NCBI GenBank assembly: GCA_905250115.1
Contig: CAJNOI010000098.1
Span: 70,688 to 134,687, forward strand
Direction of reading: 5' to 3'
From: Adineta steineri
Taxonomy: Eukaryota; Rotifera; Eurotatoria; Adinetida; Adinetidae
DNA: 64,000 nt
A model generated the notes under the pieces. The model searched no databases and was not told the origin of the DNA. It was given only the letters and a program-made list of their open reading frames with translations. Position 1 is the stretch's first letter, and every line of letters starts with the position of its first letter. The position numbers and the translations under genes are program-made. Positions 1 to 12,928 of this stretch are shown here, piece after piece.

Positions 1-3000
1 AAGATTAGTTAATGAAATATCAAAATACAATGATACAAACGGTAAACATATGAATTGACTTTCTGATCTAAATCGAAATTCTCTTATTTTAGTACCTGTA
101 GTCACAATTGTTGTTGAAGGTGGTCCTGATACATTATCAACAATTTATAACGATCTTTGTATGGGTATCCCCGTCGTATTAATTGATGTAAAGATATTTA
201 TTGAATCAAATTTTTAATTATATATTTTTATTTTGTTAAATAGGGTAGTGGTCGAGTACCTAATCTATTTGCTAGTTTTCTTAATCAAACAGCAGCAATG
301 GTTAAACGTGATGAAAAAAATAATAATGATTCAACAATTTGGGAAAAAATAATTGATATTGAAAATAGTGAAATGTATGAATTGCTAACATAATTTATGT
401 AACACTATTTTCCTTTTATTAAAAGATTAAAAGAGTTCTTTCGTCGATATGAAGATGAAATACGTCATGGATTGAAAGATATATCAAAAGGATCAAAAAT
501 AACCGAAGAAAAAATTGATACATTATTGAAATATTTTCTTTTTTGTTTACAACCAACTATTCGAAGGAAAATACAAATATTTAGTCTTGATAGTGATCGT
601 GATTTGGATGATACGATCTTTGAAGCGATTATTCAAGGTATACATATACGGAATAGAAATATTATGGTTTTTTTGAAATTTATTTCTTTATAGCAAAAAA
701 AAAGAAAGGTTTACAAACTGAAGCTGGACTTAATCGTGAACAATTATTACAATTAGCATTAGCATGGGATGCTATCGAAATAGCAAAAGAACATATTATC
801 AAAGATGATTTGAGTGATCTATCGGTATGTTTTGAAAAAAATATTACAATTGAAATTCTTAACAAGTTAAAGTTTATTTTTTTTTCTATAGCCTCAAGCA
901 AAAGAAAAATTATTTTTTGAGGCTCTTATTCTCGATCGTCCACAATTTATTAATGTATTTATAAAATTAAAGTTTAATCTATCCGAAATGTTCTACGAAA
1001 AACGAACAAATAGTCCATGGAGATTAAAATGGGATAAATTAGCAAAATTATATAATGATAATGATAAAAAAAAGGTAAATAAATCAACACAGAAAATTGC
1101 TAACTCTACAATATGATATACATTATTAATTTTAATATTTAGAAAGAACGTCTTTATTTATTTGAAAAATGTCTTGGAAAAAATCAAGTTAATTCTGAAC
1201 ATGATTTAGATCGTGTATTACGTAAATTAATTGGTGATTATATGAAACCAATTTATACACGCTCAACTGTTAGTTCTTTTGAAAAATTAAAACATTGTTG
1301 TCGAAATTCACATATGGCACGTGTATCAGATAGTCGAACTTGTTTATATAAAGATAATGATGAAAATGAATCCGAAATACCAGATCCTGAAGAAGCAGAA
1401 AAAGAAGTTCGAGAACTTGTTTATCGTGATTTATATCTTTGGTCAATTTTAACAAATCGTATTGAATTATCGAAAATTCTTTTAAATCATATGGAAACAC
1501 GTATATGTGCATTATTAATAGCATCAAAAATTTTTCGTTCATATTTTTATTATGCTTCTGATAATGAATCAAAAGATGTTATATGTTGTCAAATTACACA
1601 ATTTGAAGAATATGCAAATGAATGTTTAAAATGTTGTTATAATTTTGATGAAGAAAAAGCATGTGAAATAGCTATTCGACGTCTTAATATATACGGTGGA
1701 GTTACTTGTCTTCAAGTATGGAATTTAAATTTAGAAAGAGAAAATAATGTTTTTTTTGGGCTTAGGTTGCTGTTGATGCTGATGATAAAAATTTTATTGG
1801 GCAACCATGTTGTGATCAAGTTTTAAATAATATCTGGTATGATAAAATGGAACCATTTCAATCAACATTATCAGATAAAATTAAATTAATATTAGGAATT
1901 TCTACATTTGGTATACTAGCACCATTTTTAGTTACATTTCGAACAGAACAATCATTATTAAATTATACTTTTGAAGAAGATAGACAGATAAATGGAATTA
2001 AAATAAATGAAATAGAAGAAGAAAAAAAACAACTAAAACCAATAACAAATAAACGGTATGTATATATTTAATATAATCTTATTAATAGAGCAACATGACT
2101 CGAAAAATGATAAATTTCGATATAAATTGTAGTCTTAATACTTTCAATGAAGTTTTTCTACACGAGACTGATGAAGCGAACAGTATATGAATGAAGTACG
2201 TGATATGATTTCATACAACTGCTCTTTTTTCTTCTTTCAAAAATCATGTTTTCGTGAGTTTTTAATAATATTTAATTTGAAGTTAAGTTATGTATAAGCA
2301 TATTTTCTAGAAAGAGAAATTTAGGATTTAAATCAATTCCGGACTTCATTAAAATCTTGTATTCACAAGAAGAAAAATTATTATTATTCAATTGTGAGAA
2401 ATATATTGTATTAAGTATTACTTCTATTAATCCTTCCATTAGGATAGTATAAAAAAGCCACACCTGTTTTTAATTATTTTTTCATAGTAAAATTCACAGA
2501 AATCGGTGTGCGATCTCTTAAAAGCAATTTAAACAGGGTATTCTAGGAAAAATTCGTAGTATTTGTCTTACAGACACCGTCTTCAATCTTCCATTATCTT
2601 CTTCTTCGACCCTCACACCCACACTCACCCTCAACAAAATAGATGAATTACTTTGTACATACATCCCTAGCAGCCGTAAACTGCAATTTTCGAAAAGGCA
2701 AGGTCGATCGCTTCATCACCCGCCTCTCAATTCGTCACTGATCCCTATCTCTCTAAAAATAGCTAGTTTAAGAATTTACTGAGTTTCAATGCAGAGAAAA
2801 CAAATTCTGTAAAGAAAGGATTAAAGTTTATTATTGTTAGGGAACTGCAAAATCACTTTTTTTCGGTCCCGGTCCCGATCTTGATAAAAGCTTAAGAACA
2901 ATGCTAGTGTTGCCTTCATCTATGCAAATAAAAATATGACATTCACGAAAATTTTCGCTTTTCCGATTGTAAATTCAATCTATATGGTTTTTCTTGAACT

Positions 3001-4924
3001 GTAAAATGACACATTTGTCAATTCTTAATTAAAGAAAAAAAAATAAATAAGAAAATATCTAGTCTCATACTTGATAAAAACATTGAGGAATCGGCTGACA
3101 ATTTTAGTCTTGGCCCCGGTCCCGCGGGACTGGGACCATTTTGCAGTTCCCTAATTATTGTAACCTTTTATATATTTTAATATAGATTAAATGATCATGG
3201 TATAAATTATTCTGATAGTTATATGTGGCGATCAACAAAATATTCCAAATCATATTTAACATATCTTCGTCATTTAAAACATTTTCATGAATCACCTATT
3301 GTTAAATATTCATATAATTCTGCTAGTTATATTATTTTTCTTTTATTATTTTCTTATTATCTTTTATTTAATTTTGAAATACCAACGGATGAAATACCGA
3401 GTATACATTGGACAGAAATATTTGTTATTCTTATGGTTACAACAATGCTCTTTGAAGAAATTCGACAAGTATATAAACTTTATATAATTAGAAAAATTTT
3501 CTACTATATTAAATGAAAATTTCTTCTAGTTTCTTTGTCAAGAAAATCGATCAATGATTGGAAAATTATCAAATTATTTTATAACAAATCAATTTCATAC
3601 TGTTATTCTTGTTCTATCTTATCTTCTTTTTTATATTGGTCTTATTCTTCGTTTTACAAATACATACAGTGAACAAGCTTTTTCTGCAGCAAAAATTGTC
3701 CTAGCATATGATCTTGAAATTTGGTTTATACGTTCATTCGTTTTTCTAGGTATTGCACAAAATCTAGGACCAAAACTTGTTATGATTCGCAGAATGGTAT
3801 GTTATAATATTTAATATTTATATCAAGTTCTCTCGAATAATTAATTTTAGGTAACCGATTTATTTTTCTTTACATATATTATTTTAATTGCTATGATTGC
3901 TTATGGAGTTGTTTCACGATCAATGTATAATTTCAATAATGAAACATTTCCTTTTGATGGTCAATCAATTTTTCAAAATATTGCTTATCCAACATATTAT
4001 CTTATGTATGGAAATATCGATGGTGAACTCGCTAATCTTGATAGTAACGAAATATAAAATTTATTAATATCAATTAAATATTATATAATTATTTTTATAG
4101 GAGAACAAGGTAGTAGTACGTCTATTGCAACTCATATTCTCTTAGCTTTTCATATGTTATTTGTGAATATTCTACTCATTAATCTTCTTATTGCAATGTT
4201 TAGGTATAATAATAATAGAATGAAATTTCGACGTATTAATAAATAAAATTTTTCTAGTTTTACATTTCAATCTATTCAAAACCAAACTGATCTTGTTTGG
4301 CGTTATGAACGATATTCATTAATTCGTGAATATTATGATCGACCACCACTTTTTCCTCCATTAATAATTATAACACATGTAATTGAACTTGTTAAATACA
4401 TTGCTAGACGACATTCAAAAACAGCACAAACAAAAACATTTAGTATATTACCAAATATTAAAATATTTATATTTGTATTTTTTATTAGAAATGATTGGAG
4501 CTAATCGAAATGTTGATAGAGAATGGTCAGAATTTGAAAGTTATGCTACTAATCAATATGTACGATCATTACTTACTAATCAACCATTATCAATAGCAGC
4601 TCTTGTACCATCAAAAGAACAACAATTATCTTCGGATATGACAAATAATAATCAACAATTTCAATCAAATAACAATCAGTCGGATACGAAACTACTTGCA
4701 GATGAAGTGACATCTGTAAAAAAAGTTATAGCAGATCTTCGTACTCATGCAGAAGAAGTAAAATATAATCGAATGATTAATGATAGAATTAGTAGATTTG
4801 TTTTCTTTTTCATTGTTTAAAGATGAATAGATGTATGCATTGGATGATGGAGGCAATGGAACGTGTTAAAATGTCAAAGGAACCAAGACCAAACTTAACA
4901 TCAACAATATCTACAAATAGTTAG
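1..4924 (+). CDS. TRPM-like cation channel, 5' end off the window
   Basis: Melastatin-type transient receptor potential channel of the plasma membrane. Exons by phase: <1-41, 93-187, 244-374, 426-637, 694-824, 892-1074, 1143-1715, 1766-2055, 3186-3468, 3530-3796, 3851-4043, 4101-4203, 4258-4442, 4489-4757, 4823-4924; about 1018 residues are visible. The first exons carry the N-terminal TRPM/SLOG signature (VVEGGPDTLS, then GIPVVLIDGSGR). Exons at 3186-4203 encode six hydrophobic segments with a pore stretch near 3950-4030. The exon at 4258 gives the TRP-box region (QSIQNQTDLVWRYERY, then PPLFPP). A short coiled coil follows near 4690-4757. No Nudix or alpha-kinase domain is seen after it. The 1130-bp intron 2056-3185 holds a MITE. 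The terminal exon could instead splice at 4919 and end near 5046. Family is certain; the subfamily is not. Confidence 0.9.
2838..3153. mobile_element. hAT-type MITE in TRPM intron
   Basis: A 316-bp element with inverted ends TAGGGAACTGCAAAAT at 2838 and its complement ending at 3153. It is flanked on both sides by the exact 8-bp duplication ATTATTGT (2830-2837 and 3154-3161). Both ends continue inward with GGTCCCGGTCCC-like GC-rich sequence. TAGGG termini and an 8-bp target duplication are hallmarks of the hAT superfamily. No coding capacity is seen, so it is non-autonomous. Confidence 0.85.
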
Positions 4925-6439
4925 ATATTACAATGATTCATTTTATTTTATTCTTAATTTATTTTTTTAGGTATCAAAAAAGACTGATCAATAAACATAC
5001 CTGTGATAAACCTCTAGATATTGATATAATATTTCTTTCATTATGAATTATTTTCGATAAATAAAATCTCGTTGATCATATAAATAATATATTATTTCTT
5101 TGAAATTTTACCATCTTGGGTCTGGTGTATGATTAATACAATGTCCACACCTACACACGCACCCTCAAATTTTCTTGGACTTCTTTTGATTCTATTTCGA
5201 TGCAGTCTCATTCAAATTGGGTGTTTTATAATGCCCATCATTCTTATCTCGACATCAGATCTTATAATCGATAATAAAAAACTCAAAAACATATATAAAA
5301 TACTTGATAACAAACCATATGGAAGTAAAAGATAGTTTCAATTCATCACTGAATAGGAATAGTAGATGTAGTATAAGGGACAAATTAATACTTTATCAGT
5401 GATATACGAAAAGTAAACCTATAAACTAAAGAAAATGAGTATTCTAATTAGTACGTGTAGTTGATTTTGAATAAGTTAACATAATGATTAACTTATTATT
5501 TGTGTTTATAGTAGCATGTTTATATACAAGATCTCATCAAATTGAATACCAAACAAATCAATATTTACATTAATTGTATAGTTCTTTTTTTCGAAAACTA
5601 TTTATCAAAAAATTTATTATTATCAGTTCTATGGTTTATCTTGAAAACAGCATATTTCAAGAAGATAATAATTTTAATAATCGATATAAAAAAACACAAC
5701 GTTCTGATTGCAATTTATCTTTCATGACAAGAGAAAAACAAACAAAAAGAATCTGCAATGTATTGGACAGGAAATAGAGATAGAGAGAGAAAAAAAATCA
5801 CTTATTAGAATGCTTTGCACATTATGTTTATGTTATTTTTTTTTGCTGTGTTCTATTTACAAATTATAAATAGCAAGAAAAGAGAGATTTTTATATTTTT
5901 GATCAATTATATCTTATCAACGGCTAAAAAAAAGAAACATACAGATGATTAAATATATTTTGTTCGATTAACAAACAAAAAAATAAGAGAAAATGAGAAA
6001 GACGCAGATAAACAACACACACACAATATTAATATCCATCATTATTCGAGAACAAAAAGTAATATGACCAGTACATTATGTAAAAAAAAGAGAACATATT
6101 TTTTCTTTTTCAAAATTTACTTTAAAAGCCTTTTTTTTATATTCGTTTTCAAACAGAAAAAAAAAGATGAATAAACATATTTATGTATATATGTATTTAG
6201 TCTACTTTTCTATCTAGTTTGAAAGAACAAGAATATAGCATACACATTTATTATAATAAGTATACGCGTTGACAGATAAACAGAGAGAGATAAAAAAAAT
6301 AAAGATGAAATACAAAAAAGAAAAGAAATGACAAAAATTCATCCATTGCCTCTCTCATGCATTCGTATAGTTGAAAATCTAACGCGCATTTGGTCTAGAA
6401 ATCAATAATATAGTCTTTTTTGTGATTTTGAAGATTTAA
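4925..6439. other. intergenic, 3' flank of TRPM gene
   Basis: AT-rich DNA with many A and T runs and short GA-rich tracts (around 5777 and 6280). It lies between the converging TRPM gene and the decayed minus-strand gene. A short C/A-rich snippet near 5140-5170 resembles one near 47900. No supported gene. Confidence 0.6.
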
Positions 6440-8200
6440 ATATACCTTTGACTGGAAAAAATTTTCTTAGGTGGTGTTCGACCACGATTAAGTGATTTTG
6501 TTTCATTTGTTTGTTGATTATTTATTCCATTAAGATGCTGTTTCCTATTCTTCACCTTCGTTTTGATTATTAGTACTTATTGAATGATGATGAAAATTAT
6601 TATTATTACTACCACTTCCATTGACTATTGGTTGTCTTTGTTGTTAATTTTGTATAGTTGATGCATCACTACGCTTAGAATGTTTATTATTTGTTGGACG
6701 CTATTGTTGATAATGTTCATTCGAATAATTATAACTATTATTATAATGCCTTTATATACAAATAAGAATAATATATAGAGAAATGCAAAAATAAAAACTT
6801 ACTGTTGAAGTTGTTCATAATAATAATTACTAGATAGATCAGGTGTATGTGAATTACGACCACCATGTGCTACTCGACGAACTGAACCATAATAATTATG
6901 TGTACTAGACATTTGCATTGTATCGAATTCTAAATAAATATTTATATCCGATTTTCTTCTTGAATTATTGCTAATTTATAAATTAAAAGTGATCACTTCT
7001 AAAATATGAAGGATAATATGAAAGATTATCTTGCATTGTTCTGGCATAATTATTTCTATGACGTGGAGCTTGTTGATTTTGATATCGTTGATTTTGATGA
7101 TAGTTTTGTTGACCTTTATTTGCACGTCGTTTAGTATTCGCTGATGGTGTTGTTGTTTTTTTTATTTATTTTTGTTGATTCATTTTCTATTTGTACAACA
7201 TTAGTTTCATAATCATTTTTTATTGCAACTTTTTCACCTGATATGCCATTACTGGAATCATTTGATTTTCCAATTTCTTTTGCCAATACTTCCGTTGTTG
7301 AAGGTAATGCAGATGTTTCATTTGGTTTTTTTATTGATACTTCTTCATTAGTTGTCTTCGATATCTCTAATGAAGAATTAGTCTCATCAATAACTGATGT
7401 TTTTGTTTGTTCAGATGATTGATTCGTTTTTTTTATTATTTGTATATGTACGATTTGTAGAATTCTTTTTTTGTCCTGCTCCATTATTTGTTGTATGTGC
7501 TGATGATATATCAGATGTATTATTTGTATTATAAGTTGTATATTGTTGTTGATGGATTTGTAAATTTGAATCATAACACATATTTTCATTATCGTAATGT
7601 GACGAATTTGTATGAATAGTAATTTTATATAATTTTTGCACTTGTATTTACATCAGATCATACACTCATTAATGGTGATAGAGATGCTGTATTTATTGTT
7701 TGATATCGTTGTTTATGATTATTGATATGTGTTCGTTATTGATAAGATTCTGATTGACGACGATCATTTATTTGTTGTTGAGATTTATATATCATTGATT
7801 CTTGTGGTGTTTAATCAATAGATTTTGCTGGATGATTTGAATACAATGAACACCATACTGGTTGAGTTTTATTATCGATAGTTTTATTTAATGTCGACGA
7901 ATTTTGTTTAAAACACGCATCTAATTGAATTGAAAAATAAAAAAAATGAATAAATATTCAAAATGAATAATGAAATTCACTTTTTTGTTGTCGATCATTA
8001 TTACGTGTTTTGTTGTTGACGGTTGTTTATTACAACGATTTGGTTTTTGTGTAGAAAGATTATATAAATGTAATTGTTGACGATCTTGTTGATGATTATC
8101 TATTCACTCGACCCAATTATCTCATTGATCATTTGAATCATCATAATAATCTATACTATCAAGTTTATTAGATTTTGTCAAAGAATTTTTAGTTCTTTTT
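6440..8200 (-). pseudogene. decayed Q/N/S-rich protein gene, introns retained
   Basis: Read on the minus strand, this stretch encodes a long low-complexity protein rich in Gln, Asn, Ser and Thr, with basic patches (KRRANKGQQNYHQNQ, near 7120-7060). The reading is broken repeatedly. In-frame stops occur near 8120, 8100, 7815, 7740, 6700 and 6650, several of them TAA or TAG in Gln-rich context, as expected from CAA or CAG mutating. Frame changes sit at A-runs near 7425 and 7155. Splice sites are still recognisable (introns about 6749-6800, 6930-6990, 7925-7985), so it is an unprocessed relic. Composition suggests an RNA-granule type protein, but no family was recognised. Sequencing error could explain the homopolymer frameshifts but not the substitution stops. 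Confidence 0.6.
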
Positions 8201-8793
8201 TTTTCTCCTATAGATATTATAAACACTGTTCTTCTTTGAATTAAGTGTGTTAATGATATTACAAAATAATGAAGATTTTAAACAAAGTATTTTCTAGGTA
8301 TAAATTCTTTCCTTTTGCAATACATCTAAAGAATAAAGATAAATAGATTAAAGAAACTATTCTTATAAGATAAAGGTAAAATAAAGGGTAAAGAATTTTT
8401 TTTCTATCGAAACGTTATTTTTTTATTTTTTGGAATAGCTCACAAAAAGTTATGATATTCTATAGGTAAATATAATATGAAATAACATTTTTCATATACA
8501 TCGTTTCTTGTGTCATCCTTTTTTGATGATACAGCATATAAAAATGATGGTAATGATGGTAATGATGGTAATGATGAGGAAGAACACTAGTTAACGTGCA
8601 AAAATGTCTCTTTATTCTTTATTCTAATTTTATTTTTGTAAGTAAAGTAAATCTTTACCTTTTTTATTAAAGGAAAGATAAAGTAACACCCCTAGTATTG
8701 ATTGAACATTCTATCGTCATTCACTAGTTTGATACTTTTTGTATATGTCCTTCGTTTTTGCCACACATGAGTTACTTTGATATTGATCATATC

Positions 8794-8825
<32 letters not shown>

Positions 8826-9256
8826 ACCCATGATTTATGTATAGCTGTCATATATTATGATGGTCATAATCGTATGTATACGAAAGCTACTGTTTCAAAT
8901 AGTTGACATGTTATCGATAAATTTAAGCAATCGAACAATAGATCAGTAATACTTGTTTTGCATATCATTAAACATAGGTATCCATCAAAAATTATATCGA
9001 CATAAAGCAATATTTTTATAATGTGATTCTTTTTTGTGTAGAATAATGTTAACATAAACAACAATCGTATTTTTTGTTTTTATGGAGAAAAAAACAAGGC
9101 CATTATATTTTAACAACCTTCATGATCGGCCATTTTTTATTTGTGTTTATTTTTTATCTAATGAAAACGCATTGATTTGTATCTGAAAAAGAAAAATCGA
9201 TAAATTTTTATTACTCTCTCTCTCTCTCTCTCTTCCTCCTCTGCCTTGGTGATGAC
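8201..9256. other. intergenic with microsatellites
   Basis: No supported gene. It contains a 9-bp tandem repeat (GATGGTAAT units, 8543-8579) and a CT dinucleotide run (about 9213-9232) just upstream of the TATA box of the next gene. Confidence 0.6.
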
Positions 9257-9263
9257 TATATAA
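9257..9263 (+). promoter_or_regulatory. TATA box of small peptide gene
   Basis: TATATAA, 73 bp upstream of the bend of the ATG at 9336, in the context GATGACTATATAACACTGA. The same context (GACGACTATATAA...CACTGA) precedes the small gene at 50986. Confidence 0.6.
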
Positions 9264-9335
9264 CACTGAGGCTATCATTGCAAAGTTAATCCTATCATAC
9301 AATAATTATTCTTTCCTTCAACACAAACAAGTACA

Positions 9336-9509
9336 ATGGTTGCTAACAAGACTGTAGTCTGCATCTTGGCTTTAATGGTTATATGTTCAACAATGTGCAA
9401 CGCCCGCTTCATCAATGACGATGAGGAAGATGCATCTGACGAATTGGCTGAGATGCTTATGAGAAGATTTCTCCAACCCCATGCAAAGCGTATCGTTCAT
9501 TCATGGTAA
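9336..9509 (+). CDS. small secreted peptide precursor, 57 aa
   Basis: The ATG follows a TATA box by about 75 bp and opens a 57-residue frame. Residues 1-23 are a clear signal peptide (VVCILALMVICSTMCNA). An acidic spacer follows (NDDEEDASDELAEM), then a basic C-terminus with dibasic sites RR (44-45) and KR (51-52) that could release short peptides FLQPHA and IVHSW. This layout is typical of neuropeptide or secreted-peptide precursors; no known family was recognised. A GT donor overlaps the end (TCATG/GTAATT) and a pyrimidine-rich acceptor lies near 12399, so the transcript may continue through the repeat array as an intron. In that case the last residue would be lost. Confidence 0.6.
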   Translation: MVANKTVVCILALMVICSTMCNARFINDDEEDASDELAEMLMRRFLQPHAKRIVHSW

Positions 9510-9529
9510 TTATGATCTGTGTTATTTAG

Positions 9530-12260
9530 TATGCTTTCGCCAAATACATGACATTCACTAAAATATTTGAATAGAATGATTATTAGAATCATTCATTTGC
9601 TATGAATTTCTTTATTGGCTAATACACTTTCATTGCTTTTGTTGTAAGTAAGAATATATTCGAAGAAAAGATTTGTCTGAGTTATTCACTAGTCTCATAT
9701 TTATCGACTATATGTTAGAAATGTGAAGTTTTTCGTAATAGTAAATGAATGTTGAATGATGACTTATTCATAAGTGTACATTAACTACAGCTTTATTGAA
9801 TGCTGAATGATCTTTTGTATTGTTTTCTGCAATAAACAAGTATTGGAATAAAGCTTTGGTTAGAGTTAGTCATTGGCAATATAGACACTGATTTATTCAT
9901 CACATGAGTTCGGTTCGTTGTTAATCGTGCAAATATTTGAACAGAATTATACTTACAACTATTCATTTGCAGTGTATTCATTAAAAGTGATAAATATTGA
10001 ATTTAAACTATAAACGGGAATATATTTGACTAGAATCCTAGTTAAAAATATTCAATTTTAGTGTATTCATGGGTGAAAACGAATCTCAAATTATTTGTTA
10101 TAGCATGGCGTATATCTGAATAGAATACTTTTGTTGAATGTTCATTTGGGATATATTTATCAATCATAGACTAACTCTCAATTCTTCTCGAAAAGTCAGG
10201 TAACAATTGAACAGAATTATGGTTATAATCATTCATGTAGTATACAATTTTGCTAGTTATTATTACAGTATCTGTGTATTTTGAAATTCTAACATTATAT
10301 TCAAATAGAATCGTTGTTAGAAAAATTCAATTGTTATCCGACAATCAATCGTTTGAATGATTAATATTTTGCTTTCAAAAGAAACAAAATAATTAAATAG
10401 AATGATAGTTTTAGTTGTTCATTTTCTACGGATTTCCTGTACACTAAATTATTCTTGCCTTTTACTTGAAGTAATGAAGTTTTTGACTAGTATTATAGCT
10501 AGAACTGTTTATTTAATATATTCTATACAATCCTATTGTAACTTCAGTCACATTTTGAGAAACGAAAAAGATATTTGAACAAAGTATAATGGTATAAAAT
10601 ATTCATTTTTCATAAGATACTTAGCCATTGTTTGAAACGAAACTATTTTCTCGAAGAGTTAAACGTATCTGGATCTGCTTATGACTACAATATTCATTTT
10701 ATATGTGACTATAGCTTACGATCCTCATTATATTAATTTATGTTGCTGTAATCAAAATATTTCTATCTAACTAGTGTTCTACCATTCATATATCGAACTA
10801 TCTCGAATTAGACATACAATGACAAATGTTGTGTTGAAGTCGGTACCATATTTTAATGAATCTCTTGTTCGCTCAGTTTATATTACATGTGAGAATAAGT
10901 CGTATACTTTGATACAAATAACAATTAATATGTTCTTCAACATATTAATATGTACCTTTTCTGCGCAATATTCATTATTGTTCATTCTTCGATCAAATAG
11001 CCTCTTAAGAATATCAATTCTATTTCAACAAAATAACGGAATCATAGCTTAATATGAGACATTCATAATCACTATCTCTTCGCTATCTAGTGTCATAGAA
11101 ATGTGATTTTAAACTAACGAAAATACTTGAACATAATCTTGTTAAAACTTATTCATTGTTTATTAACTTGTCAACCTTTAAACATAATCTAAATTCTACA
11201 TTTAATTGAGTAAAGTATGTGAATATGATGCTTGTAAGATGTGTTCGTCTGTGGTTTATTTAAGATGTGCTAATGTGAAATAGAAATCTCATTTTAATGC
11301 CGAATAATTATTTGAACATAATCTTAATATGATTTATTCATGCATTATTTGTTTGCGAATGTTAAACTATTCTAGGAAATGTTCTTCGAATGAAAAGAAA
11401 TACTTGTGCACAATCTTCTTATGACTTATTCATCTGTCATTTGTTTATAAAAGTTAAATTCTTTTAGATATTGTTCTTCGAACGAAGTAAAATACTAGAA
11501 CAGTATCTTTATATGACTTATTCATCTATCATTTGTTTGTGAACGTTAACCTGTACTAGAAACTGTTCTTCGAACGAAGTAAAATACTGGAATACATTCT
11601 TGGTATGAGTTATTCATCTATCATTTGTTTTCGAATGTGAAACTGTTCTAGAGATTGTTCTTCGAACAAAACGAAATAGCTGTACACAATCTTAGTATGA
11701 GTTATTCATCTATCATTTGTTTTCGAATGTGAAACTGTTCTAGAGATTGTTCTTCGAACGAAGTAAAATACTAGAACAGAATCTTTTTATGACTTATTCA
11801 TCTATCATTTGTTTGTGAACGTTAACCTGTGCTAGAAATTGTTCTTCGAACGAAGTAAAATACTGGAATACAATCTTGGTATGAGTTATTCATCTATCAT
11901 TTGTTTTCGAATGTTAAACTTTTCTAGCATTTGTTCTTCGAACAAAAAGAAATAGCTGTACACAATTCTTTTATGACTTATTCATATGTCGTTTGTTCAT
12001 GAATCACCTGATCGAGTGAAAATTCTATGCAAAGTGAATAGAATAGTTGTATCAAGTATTTGTGCAAATAGTTTATAAGTCCCATGCTCATCTATTACCT
12101 AACTCTTTCAAATATTCCTTTCAATTGTATAAAATAGTTGAACACAATCTTTCGATGATTTATTCTTCTATCATTATTTTTTAGTCACTAGTACATTTTT
12201 TTAATACTTTTATAAAGTGAATTACATATTTGAATGGATTTTTAATAATCATGGTAAGCG
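9530..12260. repeat. ~92-bp tandem repeat array, about 30 units
   Basis: A recurring block of the form TTGAACA-AATCTT--TATGA-TTATTCAT recurs about every 92 bp. ATTCA-type anchors fall at about 9591, 9684, 9766, 9868, 9961, 10050, 10140, 10231, 10325, 10417, 10507, 10601, 10692, 10784, 10879, 10970, 11061, 11151, 11243, 11336, 11428, 11519, 11611, 11704, 11796, 11888, 11980, 12161 and 12246. Mean spacing is about 91.6 bp. Units at 11290-11990 are very alike and share ATCTATCATTTGTTT and TTCTTCGAACGAAGTAAAA, the latter holding the foldback CTTCG-AA-CGAAG. Units diverge toward both edges but keep the period. No protein-coding function is apparent. Confidence 0.85.
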
Positions 12261-12693
12261 TGTTTTCCTAAGACTGTTCATGTATTTATTTAAGACAGAA
12301 TAGTTCTGATATTGTATTTTATTTTTTAGATACTTTCTTTCAGATTATTATTCTATTTATTTTCTAGTATTCGACTGAATGCTTTGTTTTTTTTATAGAA
12401 AGAACTAAATGCACTGACTGGCATACCAAGCACAAAAAATTGACATTTTTAATTAGTTAGTTAGTTTAATACTTTTTATTTATCAGTTTTGTTTTTCTTT
12501 TTCAACAGTAATATTTATTTACTCATTTAGTTAGTATTACACATTTTATCTATGATTTTGTTTTTATTTCTTTTTTATATTTTTTTTCTCTTTTTCAATA
12601 ATAAAAGTTAAATAGAAATCCATTTTACTGGTTGTTTTTTCTAAATAATGCAAAATATCATGCAAGTAGAATGTGTAAAATAAATCCTATACT

Positions 12694-12920
12694 CAGGGGT
12701 GGCGCGACCGGGGGGGGGGGGGGTTACCCCCCCCACCCCCCCCCCCCCAATCTTTGAAAATTTCTATTTTTTGCTCAACAAAATCGGCAAATTTTCTTAA
12801 TTTTTTGAACAAAGATCATGCTACACCCCCCAAAAAATCAAAAAAATTTCGCTACACCCCCCAAAAATTCAAAAAATTTTCGTCACAGCCCCCAATGTTG
12901 GCTCACTCGCGCCACCCCTG
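12694..12920 (-). mobile_element. hAT-type MITE, GGGGTGGCGCGA family, copy 1
   Basis: A 227-bp element with ends CAGGGGTGGCGCGA and TCGCGCCACCCCTG. It is flanked by the exact 8-bp duplication CCTATACT (12686-12693 and 12921-12928). The interior contains a G-run followed by TTA and a C-run, plus repeats of CTACACCCCCC. It is in the opposite orientation to the copies at 25979 and 53055, with which it shares GCCGATTTTGTTGAGCA. Non-autonomous. Confidence 0.9.
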
Positions 12921-12928
12921 CCTATACT

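Noticed and set aside
8375..8690. GGTAAAG...CTTTACC as inverted repeat ends
   Set aside because: Matches are short and A/T-rich, with no target duplication.
11290..11990. TTCTTCGAACGAA in the 92-bp units as heat-shock elements
   Set aside because: The spacing of TTC and GAA blocks does not fit the nTTCnnGAAn pattern.
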